The notes below the pieces were generated by a model, which saw nothing but the letters and a program-made list of their open reading frames with translations, was not told the origin of the DNA and did not search any database. A stretch of DNA of 64,000 bases, from positions 2,513-66,512 of the forward strand of contig PZPC01000004.1 in assembly GCA_003045895.1 (NCBI GenBank), in the 5' to 3' direction. Numbering within the stretch: position 1 is the first letter of the stretch; every line of letters starts with the position of its first letter. Positions 63,889-64,000 of the stretch are shown here, piece after piece. Source of the stretch: Bacteroidota bacterium. GTDB lineage: Bacteria; Bacteroidota; Bacteroidia; Chitinophagales; Saprospiraceae. The position numbers were made by a program, and so were the translations under genes.

Positions 63889-64000
63889 GTGGTTCTCGCT
63901 GCGTGGTATCTCCGCGTAAACATCAGGGAAGCGTGCCTTTAGGTACGCGATATCGGTAGAAAATTGTTTCACCGACGGATTAGCCGTGCCGTAGGTACGG
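63889..64000 (+). repeat. GTGCCGTAGGTACGG repeat, second copy (cut by window end)
   Basis: From GTGGTTCTCGCTGC (63889-63902) through GCGTGCCTTTAGGTACGCG and ATATCGGTAG to GTGCCGTAGGTACGG at the end, this matches 46660-46758 nearly base for base apart from an insertion and a few changes. It continues beyond the window. Confidence 0.85.

Overview
The window looks like a GC-rich member of the Bacteroidota, most plausibly of the Saprospiria/Lewinella type (the order is inferred; the phylum is well supported). Evidence for the phylum: a full-length SprA type IX secretion translocon, a PorP/SprF protein next to a giant SprB-repeat adhesin with a gliding-motility C-terminal sorting domain, T9SS C-terminal domains on other secreted proteins, an RprY-like regulator, Omp28 and DUF6029 proteins, and TAnnTTTG promoter elements in place of E. 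coli-type -10 boxes. No rRNA, tRNA, CRISPR array or complete insertion sequence was seen.

Layout. 1-7.2 kb: the 3' part of a cohesin/SprB-repeat adhesin with a nearly perfect 843-bp internal duplication, its PorP/SprF partner, and a small lipoprotein. 7.4-15.5 kb: ruvA and sprA. 16-18.5 kb: a histidine kinase/response regulator pair and a candidate small RNA. 18.5-26.5 kb: housekeeping genes (pyrD, nhaD, htpG, a quinone-oxidoreductase-like enzyme, an RluA-type pseudouridine synthase). 26.8-36.1 kb: an accessory stretch, strongly AT-rich between about 28.5 and 30.6 kb. It carries an APC permease, an erythromycin-esterase-like protein with a serine esterase, a beta-barrel protein with a vanadium-haloperoxidase-like lipoprotein, unknown secreted proteins, and a ferredoxin-CDGSH fusion. 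36.1-39.5 kb: a DUF1501/DUF1800 pair. 39.8-46.6 kb: a CrtA-like monooxygenase, a lone YehL-like AAA ATPase, an Omp85-type barrel, a TlpA-like thioredoxin, DUF6029 and Omp28. 46.9-52.1 kb: a DbpA-like helicase, a T9SS cargo protein, a minimal MscS channel and uvrB. 52.2-56.4 kb: a fatty-acid-degradation-like group (crotonase, SDR, FadH) and a cold-shock gene. 56.6-63.8 kb: a truncated methyltransferase remnant, a SulP transporter, rlmF, an ECF sigma/putative anti-sigma/DUF4097 operon, and a dipeptide epimerase.

Functionally, SprA, the PorP/SprF protein, the adhesin and the CTD-bearing proteins form a surface-secretion theme: SprA is the outer-membrane conduit and the others are cargo or a cargo-specific partner. 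The sigma/anti-sigma operon and the two-component pair are the local regulators.

The most unusual material is between the genes. There are two non-autonomous, MITE-like palindromic elements, each flanked by an 11-12 bp direct repeat and each apparently inserted into another dispersed repeat. One of them contains an array of hairpin units. Three further dispersed palindromic repeat families and two terminator-ended candidate small RNAs are also present. No convincing new defence or biosynthetic system was identified.
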